Assembly: GCA_900752015.1 (NCBI GenBank)
Contig: CAADTZ010000011.1
Span: 1 to 11,920, forward strand
Origin: an uncultured Collinsella sp.
GTDB lineage: Bacteria > Actinomycetota > Coriobacteriia > Coriobacteriales > Coriobacteriaceae
Length of the DNA stretch: 11,920 nucleotides
Direction: 5' to 3'
The notes beneath the pieces were generated by a model. That model had not been told where the DNA came from, made no database searches, and saw only the letters and a program-made list of their open reading frames with translations. Each line of letters begins with the position of its first letter. Within the stretch, counting starts at the first letter, position 1. This document shows positions 1 through 7,012 of the stretch, piece by piece. A program made the translations under genes and the position numbers.

Positions 1-3
1 AGA

Positions 4-41
4 GGGCCTGACCCCATATCGTTGGGGCCAGGCCCGATTTT
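4..41 (+). terminator. Intrinsic terminator-like hairpin for a gene left of the window
   Basis: Arms 4-10 (GGGCCTG) and 29-35 (CAGGCCC) pair perfectly. CCCC at 12-15 pairs with GGGG at 24-27, with one A/C mismatch between the two stem blocks and an 8-base loop at 16-23. The sequence GATTTT follows at 36-41. A short outer pairing of AGAGG (1-5) with CCTCT (43-47) could extend the structure. The GC-rich stem followed by a short T run fits a Rho-independent terminator reading rightward, probably ending a gene beyond the left edge. The T run is only four bases, so efficiency is uncertain. Confidence 0.6.
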
Positions 42-46
42 GCCTC

Positions 47-73
47 TTGACAATGTCCTGCTCATATTAAATG
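47..73 (+). promoter_or_regulatory. Possible sigma-70-type promoter of the secreted lectin gene
   Basis: A perfect TTGACA (-35 consensus) lies at 47-52, just after the terminator-like hairpin. The best -10-like hexamers are TATTAA at 65-70 (4 of 6 matches, but only 12 bases from the -35) and TAAATG at 68-73 (3 of 6, spacing 15). Neither has the usual 16-18 base spacing, so the exact promoter is unresolved. Transcription starting here would begin past position 71, which favours translation from the ATG at 125. Confidence 0.3.
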
Positions 74-114
74 CCGGTACGCTTGCAGAATCGTACCTGT
101 TCCGATTACAGAAA

Positions 115-119
115 AGGGG
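115..119 (+). promoter_or_regulatory. Ribosome binding site that selects the ATG at 125
   Basis: AGGGG lies 5 bases before the ATG at 125. No purine-rich site precedes the in-frame upstream ATG at 71. The product from 125 also begins directly with a typical signal peptide, so this site decides the start. Confidence 0.6.
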
Positions 120-124
120 CCGTC

Positions 125-2191
125 ATGCGTAAGCCTGCCTCCTGCGTCCTTTCCATCGCGCTCTCGCTCGTAATGACGGTTGGTTTTATCCCGTCACCCG
201 CGCTTGCCGAAATCGCCAGTGCGCCAGAACCCGCCGCGCAAAGCGCCGGCAAACCTAACGAGAGCCCAGCCGAAACCACGTCGGGCCAAGCCCGGGCAAA
301 CGATCAAATCAGCGCCGCCTCCGGCACCAATGTAACGGCCAACGCAACGCAGCCGATCGACGCCAGCATGTTCAGTATCGAGGACACCGACATTCGCTAC
401 ACGGGCAATCCCGTGATGCCCACCGTCACGTCGTCGACCGTGCCGAGCGACCAGTACACTGTCGCCTACGAGAACAACGTAGCCATCGGTCAGGCGACCG
501 CCGTTGTGACCGCCGACGACCAGAACTACAGCGGCACCTGCGCGATCCCATTTGAAATCAAACCGGCGAACGCGGCCGCGAACTACCAGCACAGCACCAC
601 CGCGCAAAGCGGCGACATCACGCTCGCCGTCCAATGGAACGACCCGAGGCTCGGCCAGGAGACCACGTTCCATGTGACTGCGACGGGCGGAAGCGGTGCG
701 TACCAATTCCGCATGGACGCACCGACGTATATGGATCCCGACGGTAGCAGCGAAAGCGTTGCCGACCCCAGCCGTAACCAGTGGCAGCAATACACCGGCG
801 AATGCACATCGCACGACTACCAGTTCGAAATGACCGCTAGCGGCACCTATTACCTGCGCTTTTACCTGATGGATAAGGCGGCCGGCGTGTACTATCTGCG
901 CTCAAACGTGTTTGCGAGCGCGAACGACGACGCCTATCCGGCGGTCAGCGCCATCGTGAAGTCCGCAGTCGACAAATGCAGCGCCGATACCGACGGGTCC
1001 GACTACGCCCGCGCCCTGTGGCTGCACGACTGGACTCTTGACCATCTGGAATACGACCACGACCTTAACTGGTGCTCGGCCGAAAGCGGCCTCACGCGCC
1101 ACCAGGGCACCTGCGAGAGCTACCAGCGCATCTACTCCAAGCTCCTTGACGCCGCAGGCATCGCCAACGGGCGCATCACCGGCAACGGCCACACCTGGAA
1201 CGCCGTAAAGATCGACGGCAATTGGTGCCAGATGGACCTAACCTGGGACGACACCAGCGACAACTGGTACGGAGACCTGGACCAGCGCCATCTGTACTTT
1301 GGCCTGACCAACGAGGTCATGGCGATCGCCCACTCCGACCACACGGCAAACTACCAAAAGGACGACTACGCCTACCGCTCAACCGACCTGTCCAACAATT
1401 ACTTTGTGCGAAACGGCAAGGCAGATGAATGGGTCGAGAAGTATGCCGACCGCATTCAGCAGCACCTAGATGCCAGGGAAGAGAGCTTTTCCATTGACGC
1501 CGACAACCAGTTGTTTCCGCCCAGCATCTCGGAGATTCAGAACGGGATAGTTGCGTATGCGATGAATCAGAGGAGGTGGAAAGTCCAAGGCGCCAAGGTT
1601 GAGCTGGCCGCAACCTCCAATGTCGCTACTCTGCCGAACAGCACATTGACAGTAAAGTACGACTGCACTGCCAAATATCAAGCCGCTCAAGTAAAGCCAG
1701 TGCAGAGCGTCCCCGACGGCGAATACATGATCTGCAACAGAGGGCTGGGCACGGCGATGCTCGATATCTCAGGAGCCTCGAGGTCTAACGGCGCCAACGC
1801 CCAGCTATGGGAGGCCAACGGCTCGGTGGCCCAGCGGTTCATGATCTCCTACGACGAGTGCGCGGGCGCCTACGAGATCATGTGCGCGGCGTCGGGGCTA
1901 GCGCTCGACGTGGATTGCGCCGACTTCTCGAGCGGCGCCAACGTCCAGCAATACGCCAGAAATGGCAGCACAGCGCAGAGGTGGCTGATCACGCAGCGCG
2001 GCGACGGCGCTTACACGATCGCGTCCGCGGGCGGCCCCGGCCTGGTCCTCGACGCAAAGTGGGGATCGACCTTGAACGGCACGAACGTCCAGCTGTACGA
2101 GTCGAACGGATCGGCAGCGCAAAGCTGGAGGCTGGCAGCAACTGGCAGAAACCCATTGTCGGACCGGCGCGGAGAAGACACGAAGGATTAG
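125..2191 (+). CDS. Secreted transglutaminase-like protein with Ig-like and ricin-type lectin domains
   Basis: The gene encodes 688 residues from ATG 125. The in-frame ATG at 71 would add 18 polar residues before the signal peptide and lacks a ribosome site. Residues 1-28 form a Sec signal peptide (Arg/Lys start, hydrophobic core, ALA-type cleavage site). A Pro/Ala/Ser/Thr-rich linker follows, then an Ig-like module at about 78-148 (YTGNP, YENN, G.ATAVVT, NYSG pattern common in gut Gram-positive surface proteins). Residues 285-400 resemble the transglutaminase/cysteine-protease superfamily with an intact triad: Cys330 (GTCESY), His356 (NGHTWN) and Asp371 (DLTWDD). Residues 528-672 form a ricin-type beta-trefoil with three repeats carrying QxF/QxW signatures (QRF 570, QRW 618, QSW 666), predicted to bind carbohydrate. 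There is no LPXTG signal or C-terminal membrane helix, so it is probably released or held by lectin binding. Its substrate is unknown; cell-wall peptide or host glycoprotein processing is plausible. It converges on the polysaccharide operon, overlapping the last gene's stop by 4 bases. Confidence 0.85.
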   Translation: MRKPASCVLSIALSLVMTVGFIPSPALAEIASAPEPAAQSAGKPNESPAETTSGQARANDQISAASGTNVTANATQPIDASMFSIEDTDIRYTGNPVMPTVTSSTVPSDQYTVAYENNVAIGQATAVVTADDQNYSGTCAIPFEIKPANAAANYQHSTTAQSGDITLAVQWNDPRLGQETTFHVTATGGSGAYQFRMDAPTYMDPDGSSESVADPSRNQWQQYTGECTSHDYQFEMTASGTYYLRFYLMDKAAGVYYLRSNVFASANDDAYPAVSAIVKSAVDKCSADTDGSDYARALWLHDWTLDHLEYDHDLNWCSAESGLTRHQGTCESYQRIYSKLLDAAGIANGRITGNGHTWNAVKIDGNWCQMDLTWDDTSDNWYGDLDQRHLYFGLTNEVMAIAHSDHTANYQKDDYAYRSTDLSNNYFVRNGKADEWVEKYADRIQQHLDAREESFSIDADNQLFPPSISEIQNGIVAYAMNQRRWKVQGAKVELAATSNVATLPNSTLTVKYDCTAKYQAAQVKPVQSVPDGEYMICNRGLGTAMLDISGASRSNGANAQLWEANGSVAQRFMISYDECAGAYEIMCAASGLALDVDCADFSSGANVQQYARNGSTAQRWLITQRGDGAYTIASAGGPGLVLDAKWGSTLNGTNVQLYESNGSAAQSWRLAATGRNPLSDRRGEDTKD

Positions 2192-3126
2192 CAGACGAGC
2201 TGTTCAACCGCTCGAACGATATCGGAATCGATCTCGAAGTCGAACTTTCTGGCGAACATCATCTTTGAGTCCTTAATCGAATCTAGATCATCCATAGACA
2301 ACACTCGCGGGGACTCGTCCTCGCCCCAATCAATCATGCGCATGATGCCGTCCGTATTGTCCTCCCCGGGCATTCGATAGAAATCGAACCGCTTACCTGT
2401 ATTCCAAGCAAAGGTCTGCAGAAACAATTCGTCACCGCACATAGAATCCCAGAAAACTGACCGTACCAGAGAAGCATTCTCTACGACGTATCGAGCGAGC
2501 TCATCAGTTATAGAGAACCAGTTGTCGCCTTTCATCAGCTTAAGGCCTTCAGCAGGCTTCCTATAGAGTTGCAGAAGCCTCGCCAAAAGACCGTTCACCT
2601 TTCGAAAAAAAATATGGGTCTTGCTCTTCCCGAAGGCGTTCCAGATTACATGGCCGCCGATCCTACTCCCATAGTCCCTATTGTGGTTTTCGAAACGAAC
2701 AAACTCCTTGCCCCCGCAGGAATCGAAGAAAGAATGGATCCGATCCTGGCTCTTGATGGGAAGGTCTTGCCCGCTCAAAAGGTGATAGTAGGTGTAACGC
2801 CCCTTGTCAACAGCGGCGTTGAGCAGGCCAAGCTCACAGGCGATTTGCGAGTAGCCTCCCCATGTGACGCTAATACGGGGAACGAAAAAGATTCCCGCCT
2901 TATCAATGGAAGCCAGCGCTCTGTTTTCATCCCATCCGGTATTCTTAGCGTCCATGTGGATGAAGATATCGTTCCGGGGGTCATCAAGGGTCCTCAGAAG
3001 CGTACGGAGGGTCTCGTCATCCTTATGAGCCATGACGAGATATGCATGCTTGCATCCAGTAAACACGATTTTGTCCTCAACCATGACAGTTCCATCACCA
3101 ACAGACATATTTTTGTCACCGTTCAT
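2188..3126 (-). CDS. GT14 family (Core-2/I-branching type) glycosyltransferase
   Basis: A 312-residue protein resembling the Branch family (beta-1,6-N-acetylglucosaminyltransferase-like, GT14). Motifs in order: HAYLVMAHK (27-35), IHMDAK (56-61), WGGYS (89-93), YYHLLSGQDLPI (113-124), GDNWFSIT (200-207), GDELFLQT (231-238), an IDW...SPRVL stretch (265-276) and FARKFD (291-296). Known GT14 enzymes add branching GlcNAc or xylose without a DXD metal motif; the sugar used here cannot be predicted. It probably acts in the cytoplasm on the lipid-linked repeat unit, adding a side branch. The start ATG overlaps the previous gene's stop (TAATG) and is preceded by GGGGAAGG at 3131-3138, so translation is probably coupled. 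It is the last gene of the operon. Two sampled 60-base lines (2521, 2581) are 47-50% G+C, well below the rfbD end of the window. It contains an eight-T tract in the coding strand (2605-2612). Confidence 0.82.
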   Translation of the reverse strand: MNGDKNMSVGDGTVMVEDKIVFTGCKHAYLVMAHKDDETLRTLLRTLDDPRNDIFIHMDAKNTGWDENRALASIDKAGIFFVPRISVTWGGYSQIACELGLLNAAVDKGRYTYYHLLSGQDLPIKSQDRIHSFFDSCGGKEFVRFENHNRDYGSRIGGHVIWNAFGKSKTHIFFRKVNGLLARLLQLYRKPAEGLKLMKGDNWFSITDELARYVVENASLVRSVFWDSMCGDELFLQTFAWNTGKRFDFYRMPGEDNTDGIMRMIDWGEDESPRVLSMDDLDSIKDSKMMFARKFDFEIDSDIVRAVEQLVC

Positions 3127-4352
3127 TAAGCCTTCCCCAGCAATTTCTTTAACCTTCGTTTGACTCCCCCGAGCTTGCCACGTACGCGCTGGGCGAGGGA
3201 GGGTTCAAAGCCATACACAGCCATCATCTCATCGATTCCTCTCCCGCACTCGAGGTCGGCCATGAACTCGCCGCGTCTCTCATAAGGCACAACGGGCCTA
3301 ACCAGGCTAGGATTGCCAGGCAACACCTTCTCGAGGGAAGACTCGCCCCACTCAATCCCAGACTTAAGCCTCTCAATTGCAGCAAGGCCCTTTGAGGTGT
3401 TGCACAGCACCGCGGAAACCCCGCCCTCGTAGTCGACCTCAGGGTGCGACGACTGGATCCCCCAGAAGTCCCCCAACGTGACGTCTGAGCCGCACGAGCG
3501 CTTGACACGACAAGCAAAGCACGAGGGTCTTAAGCTAGCGTTAGCAAGGAAGGCTTTCATGTACCAGTCATCCCCGAAGATGCAGCTGTCGGCCGCCGCG
3601 GACGAAGCCCTCGCGACATCTTTCTCCGCATCATGCGCATACGCGTATGATGCGGAGTAAGACAGCCATCCGGTTGCCTTACTCCGCATGTTCACCGCGC
3701 GCAGCGCCGCGCCCACACCGACCTCCTTATATGCTGCCCACTTCTCCCAGAGGAGCGGCGAGGGGACGCCGTGGCAAATGACATCCACCGAGAGGAAACC
3801 GTCTGAGTCGGCGAGCTTCCCAAGGTAGGACCTCATGCCCGCAACTTGGCACGCGGTGCCGGAGAAGAGCACTCGCCTGCCACCGCGCAGAGCCTCCCGC
3901 ACGCCCTCGTAGGCCTTGCGGCCGACCGAGCTCTGCACATACTTGGAACGCATGACGGAATCGAGATCTGACCCGTCTTCAACGAGCACGTGCCGCACAT
4001 GTCTGCAGCCCTCATCCCAAGCGGCGCCGCACACGACGCCGCCATCCGCAAGAACGTCAAGGGCGAGCAGCCCGAAGACCCCACCCGAAGAGGAGGCAAG
4101 TCTCTCTCCCCTGTCCCTCGACTTCGCCCAGAGAACGGACTGCGCGCCATCCTTGGGGCGCTCCCCCATTGCGGGACACACCGAATCGCAACCCCCGCAG
4201 CCGATGCAGACATCTAAATTGACCATTGGCGTGGGGAAGCCACAGCCGTCGGCAATCATCCCGATGCAGGATTTCGGGCACCTCGCGGCGCAGGCGCCGC
4301 AACCACAGCACGCATCTCCCAGCAACGTGATCTTCGGAAGGGACTTAAGCAT
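3126..4352 (-). CDS. FrhB/FdhB-like iron-sulfur protein (coenzyme F420 hydrogenase beta subunit family) of a polysaccharide locus
   Basis: A 408-residue protein. Two bacterial ferredoxin 4Fe-4S motifs open it: Cys15, 18, 21, 25 followed by Pro, and Cys49, 52, 55, 59 followed by Pro. The FrhB/FdhB N-terminal (about 75-155) and C-terminal (about 160-330) domains follow, with SSGGVFGLLA (88-97), SGTACQVAGMRSYLG (164-178), DVICHGVPSP (190-199), and a third Cys cluster, Cys278, 281, 287, leading into SDVTLGDFWG (289-298). Members reduce or oxidise substrates with flavin and Fe-S centres; those inside surface-polysaccharide loci are common but poorly characterised, often next to pyruvyl transferases as here. 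A redox modification of a sugar or lipid-linked intermediate is inference, and a true F420 hydrogenase is unlikely because no partner subunits are present. Translation starts after a perfect AGGAGG overlapping the flippase stop. Residues 222-243 (MRSK to HDAE) are encoded by a cluster of inverted repeats. It ends in a basic tail (KRRLKKLLGK). Confidence 0.85.
   Translation of the reverse strand: MLKSLPKITLLGDACCGCGACAARCPKSCIGMIADGCGFPTPMVNLDVCIGCGGCDSVCPAMGERPKDGAQSVLWAKSRDRGERLASSSGGVFGLLALDVLADGGVVCGAAWDEGCRHVRHVLVEDGSDLDSVMRSKYVQSSVGRKAYEGVREALRGGRRVLFSGTACQVAGMRSYLGKLADSDGFLSVDVICHGVPSPLLWEKWAAYKEVGVGAALRAVNMRSKATGWLSYSASYAYAHDAEKDVARASSAAADSCIFGDDWYMKAFLANASLRPSCFACRVKRSCGSDVTLGDFWGIQSSHPEVDYEGGVSAVLCNTSKGLAAIERLKSGIEWGESSLEKVLPGNPSLVRPVVPYERRGEFMADLECGRGIDEMMAVYGFEPSLAQRVRGKLGGVKRRLKKLLGKA
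3624..3689. repeat. Overlapping inverted repeats inside the FrhB-like gene
   Basis: Arm A, 3624-3634 (CTCCGCATCAT), is the exact reverse complement of arm B, 3647-3657. Four further positions inward (one G/T) leave a 4-base ATAC loop at 3639-3642, giving a 15-pair hairpin. An extended arm B, 3650-3661 (ATGCGGAGTAAG), is also the exact reverse complement of arm C, 3678-3689, across a 16-base spacer. Arm B can therefore pair with A or with C but not both. It lies wholly in coding sequence (residues 222-243), so it may be a mutational by-product rather than a functional element. Confidence 0.75.
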
Positions 4353-4376
4353 AAAAAAACCTCCTAACGCAGGAAG
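4353..4376 (-). promoter_or_regulatory. Consensus Shine-Dalgarno with T7 spacer, possibly in a weak hairpin
   Basis: On the minus strand AGGAGG (4360-4365) is followed by seven T residues (4353-4359) and then the ATG of the FrhB-like gene. The site overlaps the flippase stop codon TAG (4364-4366). Upstream CTTCCT (4371-4376) can pair with it across a 5-base loop, with one G-U pair. The arrangement (stem, then U run) mimics a very weak terminator or a self-masking ribosome site. The stem is short, so a simple strong ribosome site is the safer reading. Confidence 0.5.
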
Positions 4377-5869
4377 GGCAACTTAGCCGCGATCGACGAC
4401 TTCTCGCTTGAATCGAGAACGAAGAGCCACATTGCGGCAGCGAAAAGCACGGTGTAGACGACGCCCCAAGCCAGGAAAAGCAGCCAGCTAGTCACGGGCA
4501 GCAGCAGAGCCAGCCCCATGCATGCGGCCAAGACCACCGCGGAAGCCAAGACCACAGGCAGGTTCTTCTTCCAGAAATAAGCCATGTCCAGTCCGATACG
4601 CGCCTGATAGTACCAGTTCATAAAGAGACCGTTACCCAAGGCGATGCTCGCGATGTAAGCGATAGCGGGGGCCCAGTATCCGAGAACGGGCGAGGCAAAC
4701 CATGTAAAAAGAACATTGAGACAAGCCATACAGAGGTAAACCACTGAACGCGCCCTATGCCTGTTTTTAGCGCGCTGGATCTCGATTCCCGTGTTCTGGC
4801 AAAGCGGTACGCCCACGGGCAGCGTCATCGCACAGATGAGATAGTAAGTATCAAGGAAGCCCTCACCCGCCCACTTGGTAATGAAGAATCGTCCAAGCAG
4901 GACGAACCCACAGTACACCCAGCAGAAGAGGAACATCTGGTAGCGCCCTACGCGCGTCATGAGCCGAGTTAGCACTCCGTTGTCATCCGATTCAGCGACG
5001 ATCCTATTGATCTTGGGCACAAATACGCTCGACATTGTTGTCGAGAGCGAGTAAAAGATTTGACGGATTTGCAGCGCCACAGCGAAAACAGATACAGTGA
5101 CTGCGTTCGTGAGCGCGCCGAGCATCATATTGGGCACGCTCTGGTTAACTAAATCGCAAACCTGGTTGGCGAATATCCAGGCCGAGAAAGCTGCGACCGC
5201 GTGGAACAGAGCTCCGTCAAACCTCCTGAGACTGAATCGCATACCGAGCTTCGACACAGCATAATGCATGTTGAGGGCGAGCAGAGTCAAGGTGACTGCG
5301 AGCTGAGCCAGCGCTACACCGACCGCGCCCATACCAAAGTTGAGCAAGACAAAAGCGATACCCGGTGTCGCTAACGTGGTGAACATCTGACGGCTTTGCT
5401 GAAACTTGAACTGTTCGTGGGCCATGATGTATGCGTCGAACACAGTCGAGAACAGCACCGCCGCCACGTTCACCGCCATGATAGCCATGAGCTCGCCCGC
5501 AAGCCCGACTTGGTCGAACGTAAAGCTGCCAGAAAAGAATAGCCCAACGTTCGCAGCAAAGAGCAGTCCCAACACCAGTGCAATGGAGCTGATCATCGCA
5601 TATAGCGCAAGGTACATGCCATTGAGTGATCGGACGTCTTCCTCCGTCCCCTTAGCCTTCTTCTGCGTATAGAAGCGGATATACGCCTCGGAGAAACCAA
5701 ACGTCAGAAGCGTTAGGGAGAAGACGAAGGAATTCGCAGTCTGGTAAACGCCGTAGTCCGCCTGACCCACGAAAGCGAGGAGCATCGGGGTATAGACGAG
5801 GTTGACGAGATTCTTAACGATGATGTTCGCGTACCCGAGAATCGCCCCGGCCTTGCGTTGACTAACCAT
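4364..5869 (-). CDS. Wzx-type polysaccharide flippase
   Basis: A 501-residue, strongly hydrophobic protein of the polysaccharide-transporter (MATE/Wzx-like) superfamily. The N-terminus (GAILGYANIIVKNLVNLVYTP, then FVGQADYGVYQ) and the repeated long hydrophobic segments to the C-terminus match Wzx proteins, which usually have 12-14 membrane helices and about 400-520 residues. Its role is to move the undecaprenyl-linked repeat unit to the outer face of the membrane for the polymerase. Start ATG 5869 has GGGAG at 5879-5883, nine bases upstream. The 51-base gap before it is the largest in the operon and holds nothing I recognise. Substrate specificity cannot be read from sequence; the partner enzymes suggest a pyruvylated, branched, probably rhamnose-containing unit. 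Confidence 0.88.
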   Translation of the reverse strand: MVSQRKAGAILGYANIIVKNLVNLVYTPMLLAFVGQADYGVYQTANSFVFSLTLLTFGFSEAYIRFYTQKKAKGTEEDVRSLNGMYLALYAMISSIALVLGLLFAANVGLFFSGSFTFDQVGLAGELMAIMAVNVAAVLFSTVFDAYIMAHEQFKFQQSRQMFTTLATPGIAFVLLNFGMGAVGVALAQLAVTLTLLALNMHYAVSKLGMRFSLRRFDGALFHAVAAFSAWIFANQVCDLVNQSVPNMMLGALTNAVTVSVFAVALQIRQIFYSLSTTMSSVFVPKINRIVAESDDNGVLTRLMTRVGRYQMFLFCWVYCGFVLLGRFFITKWAGEGFLDTYYLICAMTLPVGVPLCQNTGIEIQRAKNRHRARSVVYLCMACLNVLFTWFASPVLGYWAPAIAYIASIALGNGLFMNWYYQARIGLDMAYFWKKNLPVVLASAVVLAACMGLALLLPVTSWLLFLAWGVVYTVLFAAAMWLFVLDSSEKSSIAAKLPFLR

Positions 5870-5920
5870 GGACAGTATCTCCCGAAGATAGAGTTTCAGA
5901 TTTCACTGGACATAACCACC

Positions 5921-6991
5921 CTATAAGCTGGCAAGGGCAGCGCGAAGCCATGCGACGGAATCATTCCTCTTCTCCTCAAGCTCTCGCTCGAAGCCGGTCC
6001 AATCGAACTCATCGACGCAGCGCTCGCGGAAGCAATCCTTACCGGCGCGGTTGGAGTTAATCCCAAACAAGGCGTGGAGGGTATCGAACCTGCTGGACAT
6101 ATTCCCAGCATTTCCCTGCCGTTCGTAAATCACAAAAGGCCGGTGGAAAAGGAGACTGAAAACTGTAGCGTGGAAGCTGTCAGTGCAAACGAGAGCAGAG
6201 TGGTGAATAAGCCACACGAACTCCGCGGGGCCGACCGGCAAATGGATATCCGTCAAGTCCACCAGCCCCAGGCCGTCGCGGCCACATCGCTCCGCGATCT
6301 TTGCCGAAGCTGTATCGTCTCCCAAGACATACTTAAGGCAGAAAGGCCCCTCCAGGTCGATGCCCGGAATAATCGGGCGCTCCTCTATCTCGGACCACCA
6401 CTTGGCAGTTTGGAGCATCGTAGGGTCAAGAACGACCTTGACGTCCCGCCCAGTAAGCTCGCGGACAATCTGAGCACCCGCGAACTCCCGAACACCGATG
6501 TCCTTGATTCCGCCAAGCCATTCGGAGTAGCGCCGACCCCACTCCTCAGGCATGTCCGACATGCCGATGCCGAAACTAGCGGCATAGGCCATTTTCTTGT
6601 CGACGCCCACGGCGCACTGGGCGCCAAACTTACTCGCACCCAATCCCCACCCGGGGTTCCAGCATTGATCGGAGCCGATCACGACGGGACCAGTGATGCT
6701 ACGAACGTCCCTCTCGGCAATCTCAACGACAGGCGCACAGTACTCATCCTGAAAAACTCGGAAACGCCGCCTCCTCTCGGCGGGCGCCTTCTTCGACTCG
6801 ATTCGGACTCTGTTGAGGTCCGCCATGATCTTAAAGACCCCGCGCTTACTCACCGGGCGGCGGCAATCGACCGAAAGAACCTCTTTGCCGGTAAGAGAGG
6901 CGACGGCGGCCTCGAGGGCGCAGGCCTGCAGCCTGTTCCCGTAGTTGGTGGGGTCAAAAATGCTGAGAATATATATCTGCCTGTCGTTCAA
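5921..6991 (-). CDS. Polysaccharide pyruvyl transferase family protein
   Basis: About 356 residues if started at TTG 6991, or 361 from TTG 7006; no ATG is available near the start. I chose 6991 because GGAG (6997-7000) sits 5 bases before it, while TTG 7006 has no ribosome site. Numbering from 6991, family motifs are NYGNRLQ (16-22), VVIGSDQCWN (103-112), YAASFG (136-141), VREF (167-170), VVLDPTML (186-193), VGPAEFVWLIHHS (253-265) and CTDSFHATVFSLLF (269-282). The family transfers pyruvate from phosphoenolpyruvate as a ketal onto a sugar of a glycan, adding negative charge; the acceptor here is unknown. It follows a glycosyltransferase gene and precedes the flippase, consistent with modification of the lipid-linked unit before export. 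Some family members act in other pathways, but this context supports glycan modification. Confidence 0.85.
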   Translation of the reverse strand: MNDRQIYILSIFDPTNYGNRLQACALEAAVASLTGKEVLSVDCRRPVSKRGVFKIMADLNRVRIESKKAPAERRRRFRVFQDEYCAPVVEIAERDVRSITGPVVIGSDQCWNPGWGLGASKFGAQCAVGVDKKMAYAASFGIGMSDMPEEWGRRYSEWLGGIKDIGVREFAGAQIVRELTGRDVKVVLDPTMLQTAKWWSEIEERPIIPGIDLEGPFCLKYVLGDDTASAKIAERCGRDGLGLVDLTDIHLPVGPAEFVWLIHHSALVCTDSFHATVFSLLFHRPFVIYERQGNAGNMSSRFDTLHALFGINSNRAGKDCFRERCVDEFDWTGFERELEEKRNDSVAWLRAALASL

Positions 6992-6996
6992 TGAAA

Positions 6997-7000
6997 CTCC
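6997..7000 (-). promoter_or_regulatory. Ribosome binding site that selects TTG 6991 of the pyruvyl transferase
   Basis: GGAG on the minus strand, 5 bases before TTG 6991. The alternative in-frame TTG at 7006 begins 6 bases after the previous stop and has no purine-rich site. Start choice remains uncertain because both are non-ATG codons. Confidence 0.45.
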
Positions 7001-7012
7001 AATCAAAGATAA

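Noticed and set aside
71..124. 18-residue N-terminal extension of the secreted protein from ATG 71
   Set aside because: There is no ribosome site, it overlaps the likely promoter region, and it would bury the signal peptide; ATG 125 has AGGGG at proper spacing.
194..814. Long minus-strand open frame opposite the lectin gene
   Set aside because: Arg/Gly/Val-rich antisense shadow in high-GC coding DNA; no motif and no ribosome site considered convincing.
2217..2224. CGATATCG palindrome near the convergent gene ends
   Set aside because: An 8-base palindrome is expected by chance in a window this size, lies in coding sequence and has no T run.
5896..5913. Five-codon open frame (MSSEI) with a GGTGG upstream, in the gap between pyruvyl transferase and flippase
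   Set aside because: Too short to support as a leader peptide without conservation data; the gap holds no attenuator-like hairpin.
6074..6994. 306-codon plus-strand open frame opposite the pyruvyl transferase
   Set aside because: The opposite strand carries a full set of family motifs; this frame is low in hydrophobic structure and resembles no family I know.
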